The translations under genes and the position numbers were made by a program. Below the pieces are notes generated by a model, which saw only the letters and a program-made list of their open reading frames with translations, was not told where the DNA came from and ran no database searches. A DNA stretch of 22,696 nt, from NCBI GenBank assembly GCA_903895475.1, contig CAITUF010000128.1, positions 1-22,696 on the forward strand, given 5' to 3'. Shown here piece by piece: positions 13,692 through 20,008 of the stretch. Positions within the stretch are counted from its first letter, which is position 1. Every line of letters begins with the position of its first letter. Source of the DNA: an uncultured Opitutia bacterium (lineage in GTDB: Bacteria > Verrucomicrobiota > Verrucomicrobiia > Opitutales > UBA953).

Positions 13692-14828
13692 ATGAAAGAA
13701 GATTATTACGCCTTGCTCGGCGTTGCCAAGAGCGCGACGGCGGATGAAATTAAGAAAGCCTATCGCAAGAAGGCGATGGAGTTTCACCCGGACCGTAACC
13801 CTGGTGATATGGCCGCTGAGGAAAAATTTAAACAAGTCTCCCGCGTCTATGAGGTGCTGTCCGACGAACCGAAACGTAAACTTTACGACCAACAGGGCTC
13901 GGCGGCTTTCGAACAGGGCGGCGCGGGCGCCGGCGGCGGCGGTGGTGGCCAGCGAGCCCAACGCGGCGCTGACCCGATGGACATCTTCAACCAGATGTTT
14001 GGCGGCGGCGGTGGCGGCGATATGTTTGGCGGCGGCGGTGGCCAGTCCCAGGAAACGTCGGGCGAAGACTTGCGCCATGAGATCACCTTGACGCTCGAAG
14101 AGGCGGCCACTGGGGTCAGCCGTAAGGTGACTTACCGGAAGCACAAGGCCTGCGAGAAATGTACCGGCAGTGGCGCCGAGCCGGGCTCCAAAAAGAGCCG
14201 CTGCCCGACTTGTGGGGGGCAGGGGCACGTGGTCCGCTCTAATGGTTTCTTCCAGATGCGCCAGGTTTGCCCTTCTTGCGGCGGCCAAGGCGAACGTATC
14301 GAGAAGCCCTGTCGCGGTTGCGCCGGCGAAGGCCGCGTGGTCGGCGACCATACGGTTGATCTCCGCATTCCACCCGGCGTGGATACGGGCACCCGCTTGC
14401 GCTCGAGTAATAATGGTTCTGCAGGGCGTCGCAACGGCGCCGCGGGCGACCTTTATGTCGAGATCACCATCCAGGACCACGAGCTCTTCGAGCGCGATGG
14501 CGATGACCTCGCCTGCGCAGTCCCCGTGAAGTTTTCGATCGCGGCCCTCGGTGGCCCCATCGAGGTTCCGAAACTGAAGGGTAAGACCATCTTGAAGATC
14601 CCGGCGGGCACCCAAGGCGGCACCACCTTCCGCCTCAAGGGCGAGGGCATGCCGAAGCTCCGTGGCGGCACTTGTGGCGACCTCTTGGTGCGCGTTGACA
14701 TCGACGTACCCAAGAAGCTGACGGATGACCAGCGGGCCGCGCTGCAGGCCTACGCCGATGCCTCCAACGATGGGGCCGCCCCCGTCGCGGATTCTTGGAA
14801 GCATAAGTTCCGGAAGTTCTTCTCCTGA
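13692..14828 (+). CDS. dnaJ: DnaJ (Hsp40) co-chaperone
   Basis: 378 residues, typical length. It delivers unfolded proteins to DnaK and stimulates its ATPase. The J domain (1-70) has the HPD motif at 32-34. A Gly-rich linker with two DMF/QMF patches spans about 75-125. The zinc domain has four CxxCxGxG repeats: CEKCTGSG, CPTCGGQG, CPSCGGQG and CRGCAGEG. Substrate-binding C-terminal domains I and II follow, ending in a Lys-rich tail. It is a type I DnaJ, co-transcribed with grpE (11 nt gap). No Shine-Dalgarno lies before the ATG. A small hairpin with loop TTGC straddles the stop codon. Confidence 0.96.
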   Translation: MKEDYYALLGVAKSATADEIKKAYRKKAMEFHPDRNPGDMAAEEKFKQVSRVYEVLSDEPKRKLYDQQGSAAFEQGGAGAGGGGGGQRAQRGADPMDIFNQMFGGGGGGDMFGGGGGQSQETSGEDLRHEITLTLEEAATGVSRKVTYRKHKACEKCTGSGAEPGSKKSRCPTCGGQGHVVRSNGFFQMRQVCPSCGGQGERIEKPCRGCAGEGRVVGDHTVDLRIPPGVDTGTRLRSSNNGSAGRRNGAAGDLYVEITIQDHELFERDGDDLACAVPVKFSIAALGGPIEVPKLKGKTILKIPAGTQGGTTFRLKGEGMPKLRGGTCGDLLVRVDIDVPKKLTDDQRAALQAYADASNDGAAPVADSWKHKFRKFFS

Positions 14829-14859
14829 CCTTGCGGTCAGACGGCCGCGACCCTACGTT
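14825..14859 (+). promoter_or_regulatory. dnaJ-end hairpin and candidate nadC promoter
   Basis: CTGACC-TTGC-GGTCAG (14825-14840) is a 6-bp hairpin over the dnaJ stop, without a U-run. TTGCGG (14831-14836), a 17-nt spacer and TACGTT (14854-14859) form a weak promoter. The nadC ATG lies only 7 nt after the -10 box, so a transcript from here would be leaderless. Confidence 0.3.
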
Positions 14860-14866
14860 GCCGTTC

Positions 14867-15796
14867 ATGCCACGTGACCCTGGCCAGACCGATCGACTCA
14901 TCCGCCGTTTACGGTGGGATGAACTCGACCCGGCTTGGTTGCGTCGCTTGGCGGAAATGGCCCGCGCCGAAGATATTGCCGGCGGTGGTCTCTTGCACCC
15001 GCCCGCCCGCTCCGGCGACCCGTCGGCCGCCTTGCTCGCAGCCTCGGGTCGTCGCGCCCACGCCCGCTTGGTCTCCCGCGGTGAATACGTCCTCGCTGGC
15101 CTCGGCCTCCTCGAGCCCATCCTTTCTGTCTACGGTGGCGCCTGCCAAGTTCGCCCGCTCCTCGCCGACGGCACCGCGATCTCCCGCGGCACCGTCGTGG
15201 CTGAACTAGAAGGTCCGGCGACCGAATTATTGACGGCCGAGCGGACGCTTCTGAATTTTCTCCAGCGACTCACGGGCGTGGCGACGCAAACGCAGACCTA
15301 TGTCCGCGCGCTGGGTTCCTCGGCCGCGCGGCTACTGGATACACGCAAGACGACGCCCGGCTTCCGTATGCTGGAAAAATACGCGGTCGGCCAAGGGGGC
15401 GGCTATAATCACCGCCTCGGGCTCTTCGACCGTATCATGGTGAAGGACAACCATCTCGCCGCGGGCGAGGCGACCGTAGCGCAGCGCGTGACCGACCTCG
15501 TCCTGGCGGCGCGGGCTTCGCGCCCAGACTTGCTCGTCGAAGTGGAAGTCGATGCGGTGGCGCAAATTGAGCCAGTCTTAGCTGCCGGCGCTGATGTCGT
15601 CTTGCTGGATAATTTTTCCTTAGTGCAACTGCGCGCGGCCCTCCCGCTCCTCCGCGGTCGCGCTTGGTCCGAGGTCAGCGGCGGGGTTAACCTCGAAACG
15701 CTTCCGCTCATCGGCGAACTCAACCCCGACTTTGTTTCCTGCGGCGCGCTGACCCACGCGGCGACTTGGGCGGATATCGGCCTTGACTGGGCTTAA
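14867..15796 (+). CDS. nadC: Nicotinate-nucleotide pyrophosphorylase (carboxylating)
   Basis: 309 residues from ATG 14867, slightly long for NadC. It makes nicotinate mononucleotide from quinolinate and PRPP in de novo NAD synthesis. Family motifs are ERTLLNFLQRLTGVAT, DTRKTTPGFRMLEKYAV, the HRLGLFDRIMVKDNH substrate segment, EVEVD, LLDNFS and the EVSGGVNL loop before the last helices. The upstream in-frame TTG at 14831 adds 12 residues but overlaps the likely promoter and dnaJ-end hairpin, so 14867 is preferred. Only three bases separate its stop from birA. No nadA or nadB is in view. Confidence 0.94.
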   Translation: MPRDPGQTDRLIRRLRWDELDPAWLRRLAEMARAEDIAGGGLLHPPARSGDPSAALLAASGRRAHARLVSRGEYVLAGLGLLEPILSVYGGACQVRPLLADGTAISRGTVVAELEGPATELLTAERTLLNFLQRLTGVATQTQTYVRALGSSAARLLDTRKTTPGFRMLEKYAVGQGGGYNHRLGLFDRIMVKDNHLAAGEATVAQRVTDLVLAARASRPDLLVEVEVDAVAQIEPVLAAGADVVLLDNFSLVQLRAALPLLRGRAWSEVSGGVNLETLPLIGELNPDFVSCGALTHAATWADIGLDWA

Positions 15797-15799
15797 ACC

Positions 15800-16789
15800 A
15801 TGCCCGCCCTCGACAGCAGCATTCTGGTGGCTTTCCTCGAAGCCGGCGACCAACCCGTCAGTGGCGACCGCTTGGCGAAAGAGCTCGGTATCTCGCGCGT
15901 CGCCGTCTGGAGTCGCCTCGAGCGTTTACGCGCGGCGGGCTTCACGTTTAAGGCCTCGACGCGGAAGGGTTATATTTTGACTGATGTGCCCCGTGAACTC
16001 AACGCCGCTTGGCTCGGTGCTCAGTTGCGGCGGCGCAAGGTGGTTCCGGAAGTCGAATTACTCGCTGAAGTCGATAGCACGAATTCAGAAGCCGAGCGCC
16101 GGCTGGCCGCAGGGCAGGAAGCACCGTTCGCCGTGCTGGCCCGAGCCCAAAGCGCTGGCCGTGGTCGCCTCGGCCGCCGTTGGCACAGCGCACCCGCAGG
16201 TAATCTCTACATGTCCTTAGCCTTCCGGCCGTTCATCCCGCCGGAAAACCTGAAGCCCTTTACGATTTGGATGGGCCTTGCGCTTTGTGCCCACGTCGAA
16301 GCGGCCTATGACGTGAAGCTCGGCCTAAAGTGGCCCAATGACTTATTATCCGCCGACGGTCGTAAGGTCGCCGGGATGCTCACCGAGTCTCGCCTCGACG
16401 CCGATGCGGTTCGCGAGCTGGTCTTTGGGCTCGGCCTCAATGTGTCGTCCAAGTCTAAAGACTTTCCTCCGGAGTTGCGGGCGATCGCGGCTTCGCTGGA
16501 GCTGGCCGGCGCAACGTCCCTCGATGTTAACCGCGTGGCGGCCGAAGTGCTCGAGGCTTTGTTCGTGGCTTGGGAGCAGTTTATTGAAGGCACGTGGATG
16601 CCAACCTTCCGGGCGCGCTGGCAGCGCTATGATGTGCTGACAGGCCGCTCAGTCCGCGTCGGCTTACGCGGGGAACCCGTTGCCGGCATCGTCGATGGTA
16701 TCGATGACGAGGGCTCCTTAATTCTCCGCACGGGTGGTGGTCGTAAGACCATCGTTTCCTCTGGCGAGGTCACCCTCCGGAAGGAATGA
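15800..16789 (+). CDS. birA: BirA: biotin-protein ligase with repressor-type HTH domain
   Basis: 329 residues. It attaches biotin to carrier proteins such as the acetyl-CoA carboxylase subunit, via biotinyl-5'-AMP. The N-terminal winged helix (about 1-62, GDRLAKELGISRVAVWSRLERLRAAGFTF) is the DNA-binding domain of the bifunctional form, so it may repress biotin genes; no operator was identified here. The ligase core has DSTNSEAERR, the GRGRLGR biotin-binding loop (120-126), the KWPNDLL motif and a GLGLNV strand. The C-terminal SH3-like domain ends near GGGRKTIVSSGEVTLRKE. It starts three bases after nadC and has coaX downstream, a frequent neighbour. Start ATG 15800; no Shine-Dalgarno. Confidence 0.94.
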   Translation: MPALDSSILVAFLEAGDQPVSGDRLAKELGISRVAVWSRLERLRAAGFTFKASTRKGYILTDVPRELNAAWLGAQLRRRKVVPEVELLAEVDSTNSEAERRLAAGQEAPFAVLARAQSAGRGRLGRRWHSAPAGNLYMSLAFRPFIPPENLKPFTIWMGLALCAHVEAAYDVKLGLKWPNDLLSADGRKVAGMLTESRLDADAVRELVFGLGLNVSSKSKDFPPELRAIAASLELAGATSLDVNRVAAEVLEALFVAWEQFIEGTWMPTFRARWQRYDVLTGRSVRVGLRGEPVAGIVDGIDDEGSLILRTGGGRKTIVSSGEVTLRKE

Positions 16790-16799
16790 GCGTGCAACC

Positions 16800-16827
16800 T
16801 TGCCCTCGTCACCCGCCTTGCTAACTT
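16800..16827 (+). promoter_or_regulatory. Candidate coaX promoter, possibly leaderless
   Basis: TTGCCC (16800-16805), a 16-nt spacer and TAACTT (16822-16827), the same -10 hexamer and spacing as the feoA promoter. The GTG start of coaX lies 6 nt after the -10 box, where transcription itself should begin. No Shine-Dalgarno fits in between. Confidence 0.4.
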
Positions 16828-16833
16828 CCCCCC

Positions 16834-17586
16834 GTGGCCATCCTTTGTCTCGATGTCGGTAACACCCACGCCCACTGGGGCTTGGTCGCTGGCCGTGTGA
16901 TCCTCGCCCACGGTGAGTTCCCGACGGCGGCCTTGTCGACTGATGCGCTCCGCGCGCTTTTAACCGAGCATGCACCGACGGGGATCGCCCTCGCGAGCGT
17001 GGTACCCACGGCGACCGCGACCATTGAGCCCGTCCTGCTCGGTAGCGGCTTGCCTTACCATCACCTGCGGCATGACACCGTCTGCGGGTTGGGCTTTGAT
17101 TACCCTCGGCCCGCCGAAGTGGGCCAAGATAGACTCGCCGATTGTGTCGGGGCTCAGCTCGTCGTCGGTGCACCCGCAGTCATCGTCGGCATGGGTACCG
17201 CGACGACGGTGGATATCTTGACCGATAAGGGCTACGCCGGTGGCATCATCGCTCCCGGCCTCGGGGTGATGACGCGCTACCTCCACGAGCGCACCGCTTT
17301 GCTACCAGCCTTGGATCCCGCGGACGTGCTCGGTGGCCCCGCCATCGGAAAGTCGACAGTCGATGCCATGCGCTCGGGCTGTGCCCTTGGGTTCGCGGGT
17401 ATGATTGGCGCCTTGCTCGATGCCGTGACGGCTGAATTAACCAAACAGGGCGGCCAACCCCCCGCCGTGATTGTCACCGGTGGCGCCGCCGTCTATCTCC
17501 CCGCCAGCTGGCGCGAACGCGTCCGCCATGAACCCCACCTGACCTTGCTCGGCCTGGCCGAGTCCCATCGTCGCTCCCGCCCATGA
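16834..17586 (+). CDS. coaX: Type III pantothenate kinase
   Basis: 250 residues. It phosphorylates pantothenate, the first step of CoA synthesis, and as the type III form is not feedback-inhibited by CoA. The acetate/sugar kinase-Hsp70-actin fold motifs are visible: DVGNT (7-11) for phosphate binding, VGQDRLAD with catalytic-type D99, GTATTVD (121-127), the GGIIAPG loop and a late VTGGAA loop. In the second motif the residue two before Gly121 is Gly119, where I recall Asp in many homologues. I am unsure how conserved that is. The start is GTG 16834, 44 bases after birA. Its TGA overlaps the next ATG. Confidence 0.92.
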   Translation: MAILCLDVGNTHAHWGLVAGRVILAHGEFPTAALSTDALRALLTEHAPTGIALASVVPTATATIEPVLLGSGLPYHHLRHDTVCGLGFDYPRPAEVGQDRLADCVGAQLVVGAPAVIVGMGTATTVDILTDKGYAGGIIAPGLGVMTRYLHERTALLPALDPADVLGGPAIGKSTVDAMRSGCALGFAGMIGALLDAVTAELTKQGGQPPAVIVTGGAAVYLPASWRERVRHEPHLTLLGLAESHRRSRP

Positions 17587-17783
17587 CCCCCGAAGAATCC
17601 AACGCCAAGCTCCGTCGCCTCGTCCCTTGGCTGGGCGGAGCAGTCGTTGCCGTCGTCATCGGCGGCGTGGCCCTCGCCTTGGCCACTAAGCGTGAGGGAC
17701 CCTGGGTCCTAGTCGCCGCCGACGTGGTCTTCACGCTCGTCCTGCTCATCGCCCTGTGGCGCGCGCTCGGACGGAAGCGTTAG
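17583..17783 (+). CDS. Small two-helix membrane protein (66 residues)
   Basis: It starts at ATG 17583, overlapping the coaX stop (ATGA), and ends at TAG 17781-17783. Two hydrophobic helices (about residues 14-34 and 41-60) are joined by a short charged loop, with a basic C-terminus. I do not recognise a family. The overlap with coaX suggests it is translated after it. The TAG shares two bases with the TAA of the convergent pfkB-type gene, so both stop codons fit in four bases. Its function is unknown; an accidental frame cannot be excluded, but the helix pattern and coupling argue for a real gene. Confidence 0.6.
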   Translation: MTPEESNAKLRRLVPWLGGAVVAVVIGGVALALATKREGPWVLVAADVVFTLVLLIALWRALGRKR

Positions 17784-18727
17784 GCCTTCGTCATTTTTAG
17801 CAGTTCCTTTCGGCGGTTCTTGATCTCGGTACAGCCGGATTTCGCCAAGCGGTCCGTCGAGAAGGCTTCCACCGTGAGGGAGGCCACGGCCGTGCCGTAG
17901 ACCATCGCCTGCCGGAGGGTGGCAAAGTCGGTCTTCCCAGCCGCCGCCAGGTAGCCCAAGAGGGCCCCGGCGAAGCTGTCGCCCGCCCCGGTGGGGTCCC
18001 GGAGCTCGGTGACAGGGAAGGCGGGCAGGGTAAAGAGGCCTTCTTCATGGAAGAGCACCGCCCCGTGTTCGCCCTTCTTGATAATGACCGTCCGGCACCC
18101 GTGCGTTCGGAGATGCTTGCCCGCCACAATGACGTTGGCTTCGCCCGTCAACTTCGCCGCTTCGGAATCATTCACGACCAGTAAGTCGGAGCGACGCATG
18201 ACTTCACCGAGCATCTCCCGCTGCGTTTCAATCCAGATGTCGATGGTATCGACGAGGACGAACTTGGGCGCGGTGAGCTGGTTGAGGACCGCCAACTGGA
18301 GGTCGGGGCGAATGTTGCCGAGCATGACATACGGCATCGCTTGTTGGAGTTCCGTGAGGCGCGGCTGGAAGCGCTCAAAGACGTTGAGCTGGAGGTCCTC
18401 GGTGTCACGGCGGTTGTAGTTCTCGTGGTAGCGACCGCGCCAGGCAAACGTCCGTCCCGTCTCGTCGAGTTGTAGTCCCGATAGGTCGATGCCACGCTTG
18501 GCGAGTTTCTTACGGTCGCGATCGCGGAAGTCGTGGCCGACCACCCCGACGATGTGCGGCGGCGCGAAGTAGCTGGCCGCGAGACACGCGTACGAGGCGC
18601 TGCCCCCGAGGATACGTTCTCCCGTTGCGTGCGGAGTGATAATGCTATCGTAGGCGACGGAGCCGATGACGAGAACGTTGTCGGGCGTGGCGAGGCCTTT
18701 GACTTTAATGCGGCGAGGAGGGGTCAT
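17780..18727 (-). CDS. PfkB-family carbohydrate/nucleoside kinase
   Basis: 315 residues. The ribokinase fold is shown by VLVIGSVAYDSI near the N-terminus, the LGGSASYACLAASYF signature 1 region and the C-terminal DPTGAGDSFAGA signature 2 (about residue 245) with the anion hole and catalytic Asp. The substrate could be a sugar, sugar phosphate or nucleoside. The N-terminal GSVAYDSI and the HENYNRRDTEDLQLN segment resemble the uncharacterised 'sugar kinase' branch rather than a phosphofructokinase, so no symbol is given. Its ATG overlaps the NUDIX stop (ATGA), suggesting translational coupling. A joint role in nucleotide-sugar clean-up is possible, but this is inference. Confidence 0.85.
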   Translation of the reverse strand: MTPPRRIKVKGLATPDNVLVIGSVAYDSIITPHATGERILGGSASYACLAASYFAPPHIVGVVGHDFRDRDRKKLAKRGIDLSGLQLDETGRTFAWRGRYHENYNRRDTEDLQLNVFERFQPRLTELQQAMPYVMLGNIRPDLQLAVLNQLTAPKFVLVDTIDIWIETQREMLGEVMRRSDLLVVNDSEAAKLTGEANVIVAGKHLRTHGCRTVIIKKGEHGAVLFHEEGLFTLPAFPVTELRDPTGAGDSFAGALLGYLAAAGKTDFATLRQAMVYGTAVASLTVEAFSTDRLAKSGCTEIKNRRKELLKMTKA

Positions 18728-19281
18728 GAAAAGAGTTCGGGTTTGGCTTCGCGCAGGCGGAAGAGGGCGAGCAGCGCGAGGCTGTGAGTGTGCGGCGAGG
18801 CGAGGGCGTTCTGCAAGGCTACGCGCGGAGCAACGCTCAGGACCTGCAGCTCCTCGTGTTCATCCGGAGCTTTCGTGCCCGTCGGGCGAACCCCCTCAAG
18901 TAGCACGAAATGGCAGCGATTACGCTGAATTGCCGGGTTGGGCGCACAACTGCCGAGGAGCGTGGCGCGGCCGCCCGCGAACCCGGTTTCTTCTTCGGTC
19001 TCGCGCACCGCGGCGAGCACGGGGTCTTCGCCGGCATCGATGACGCCACCGGGCGTTTCGGTCGAGAGATCCTGTAAGCCAAAGCGGAATTGGCGCACCA
19101 TCACCAACCGACCATCCTCGGTCAGCGGTAACGCGAGCACCCAGTCGTTGGCGTGGATCACAAAAAAATCACCCTCTCGTTTATCGAGAGGGTGATGAGA
19201 GTGTTCCTTGTAAACCCGAAAGACCTTACAGTCGGCATGCAGCGCTTCGTGCTGGACGGACCAGCGGGCGGGCGCAGACAT
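18724..19281 (-). CDS. NUDIX hydrolase (ADP-ribose pyrophosphatase-like)
   Basis: 185 residues. NUDIX enzymes cleave nucleoside diphosphates linked to another group, using Mg2+. The box runs from G79 to F101 with E85, R93-E94, E97-E98 and G100 in register; the hydrophobic residue after RE is Thr95. The N-terminal part, FFVIHANDWVLALPLTEDGRLVMVRQFRFG, is like the ADP-ribose pyrophosphatase branch, so ADP-ribose or a nucleotide sugar is a reasonable substrate guess. ATG 19281 is 10 nt after the LysM gene stop. Residues 29-40 are encoded by a perfect intrinsic-terminator sequence. A restart at the GTG just after it (Val41) would lose the first strands, so the full start is preferred. Its stop overlaps the kinase ATG. 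Confidence 0.88.
   Translation of the reverse strand: MSAPARWSVQHEALHADCKVFRVYKEHSHHPLDKREGDFFVIHANDWVLALPLTEDGRLVMVRQFRFGLQDLSTETPGGVIDAGEDPVLAAVRETEEETGFAGGRATLLGSCAPNPAIQRNRCHFVLLEGVRPTGTKAPDEHEELQVLSVAPRVALQNALASPHTHSLALLALFRLREAKPELFS
19162..19196 (-). terminator. Intrinsic terminator structure inside the NUDIX coding sequence
   Basis: On the minus strand, ATCACCCTCTCG (19196-19185), loop ATAAA (19184-19180) and CGAGAGGGTGAT (19179-19168) are followed at once by T6 (19167-19162). The stem is 12 bp and perfect. It lies about 95 bases after the LysM stop and inside codons 29-40 of the NUDIX gene. It could end LysM transcripts and limit expression of NUDIX and the kinase. Confidence 0.8.
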
Positions 19282-19291
19282 CGGCTGAGGC

Positions 19292-19804
19292 TTACTTGGT
19301 CTTCAGAACCTGACCGATCTGCATCTTGTTAGGATTAACGCTAGGATTCAGATCCTGCAGCGCCTTCAACGAGATGCCGGCCTTCTTAGCGATACCAGAG
19401 AGCGTGTCGCCCTTCTGCACAGCGTAGGAACCAGGACCTGCGACGACCGTCTTGCTGCCAGCACCACCAGTGGTGGGTGCGGCGGCCTTGGCCTTGAGGC
19501 CAGCCTGGAGGGTGGCGATGGAATCGGAGAAGGTCTTGTTGTTTGCGTCGATGCCCTGTTTGATGCTGCCGAGTTCGGCGGCAATCGCGGAGACGTCGGC
19601 GGAGTTGGCCTTTTGGCCGAGCGAGGCGCTCACTTCGGCCGCAGAGTCGGTAGCCTTGGTGGCAGCGACGGTAGCGGCTTCGGCCGAACCCTTCGCTTTC
19701 AGGGCGAGAACGAGGCCGGCGGCGCCAAGGGCGAAGCCGACAATGCCCACGATGAGCGGGAGCTTGGATTCAGAGGAGGAGGAGGAGATGCTGTCGTTTT
19801 CCAT
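19292..19804 (-). CDS. Membrane-anchored LysM-domain protein with coiled coil
   Basis: 170 residues. A Ser-rich N-terminus (SSSSSES) is followed by one hydrophobic helix (about 15-36). A long Ala-rich heptad-like region with GSIKQGIDANNKTFSDSIATL (about 38-105) should form a coiled coil, and a Gly/Thr-rich linker leads to a C-terminal LysM domain (about 125-169, SYAVQKGDTLSGIAKKAGISLKALQDLNP). The LysM binds peptidoglycan, so the protein probably tethers the inner membrane to the wall. It heads the LysM-NUDIX-PfkB series. No enzymatic domain is visible. The ATG at 19804 has no Shine-Dalgarno; a TAATCT box lies about 30 nt upstream on the same strand. Confidence 0.87.
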   Translation of the reverse strand: MENDSISSSSSESKLPLIVGIVGFALGAAGLVLALKAKGSAEAATVAATKATDSAAEVSASLGQKANSADVSAIAAELGSIKQGIDANNKTFSDSIATLQAGLKAKAAAPTTGGAGSKTVVAGPGSYAVQKGDTLSGIAKKAGISLKALQDLNPSVNPNKMQIGQVLKTK

Positions 19805-19848
19805 AGTGGAGAGGATGATTCGGGTTGGAAGGAGTTGAGATTAGCGGA

Positions 19849-19878
19849 TTGACAGGGACGGCAATACAAAATCATCAT
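19849..19878 (+). promoter_or_regulatory. Candidate tRNA-Pro promoter
   Basis: TTGACA (19849-19854), an 18-nt spacer and CATCAT (19873-19878; 4/6 match to TATAAT). Initiation near 19885 would leave a short 5' leader for RNase P before the tRNA at 19893. It lies opposite the upstream region of the LysM gene. Confidence 0.45.
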
Positions 19879-19892
19879 GCAAGTCGGGTTTT

Positions 19893-19968
19893 CGGGCAGT
19901 ATCTCAATTGGTAGAGTCCCTGCTTTGGGAGCAGGGTGTTGCAGGTTCAAGTCCTGTCTGCCCGACCA
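19893..19968 (+). tRNA. tRNA-Pro (anticodon TGG)
   Basis: 76 bases including an encoded CCA (19966-19968). The acceptor stem CGGGCAG/CTGCCCG is seven perfect pairs, with C1-G72 and discriminator A73 as expected of bacterial tRNA-Pro. The anticodon stem CCTGC/GCAGG closes the loop TTTGGGA, giving anticodon TGG and G37. The T arm GCAGG-TTCAAGT-CCTGT includes one G-U pair. The D stem is weak, with a T10-T25 mismatch and three pairs. Confidence 0.96.
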
Positions 19969-19972
19969 CCCG

Positions 19973-20008
19973 GTTACTTTCTACTGTCCTCGGACAGTCA
20001 GGAGTAAC
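19973..20008. other. Two-step inverted repeat between tRNA-Pro and purM
   Basis: ACTGTCC-TC-GGACAGT (19983-19998) and the outer GTTACT (19973-19978)/AGTAAC (20003-20008) share one centre, with a 4x4 internal loop between them. It spans the purM stop codon and separates convergent genes. There is no U-run, so it is not a canonical terminator in either direction. Confidence 0.55.

Noticed and set aside
13296..14804. A 502-codon open frame on the - strand opposite grpE and dnaJ
   Set aside because: It only mirrors the bias of grpE and dnaJ, with no recognisable domain or start signal.
19162..19278. A shorter NUDIX gene starting at the GTG (Val41) right after the hairpin
   Set aside because: Residues 1-40 look like the normal N-terminus of this NUDIX branch, and the restart would remove its first strands. 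It remains a minor possibility for a second product.
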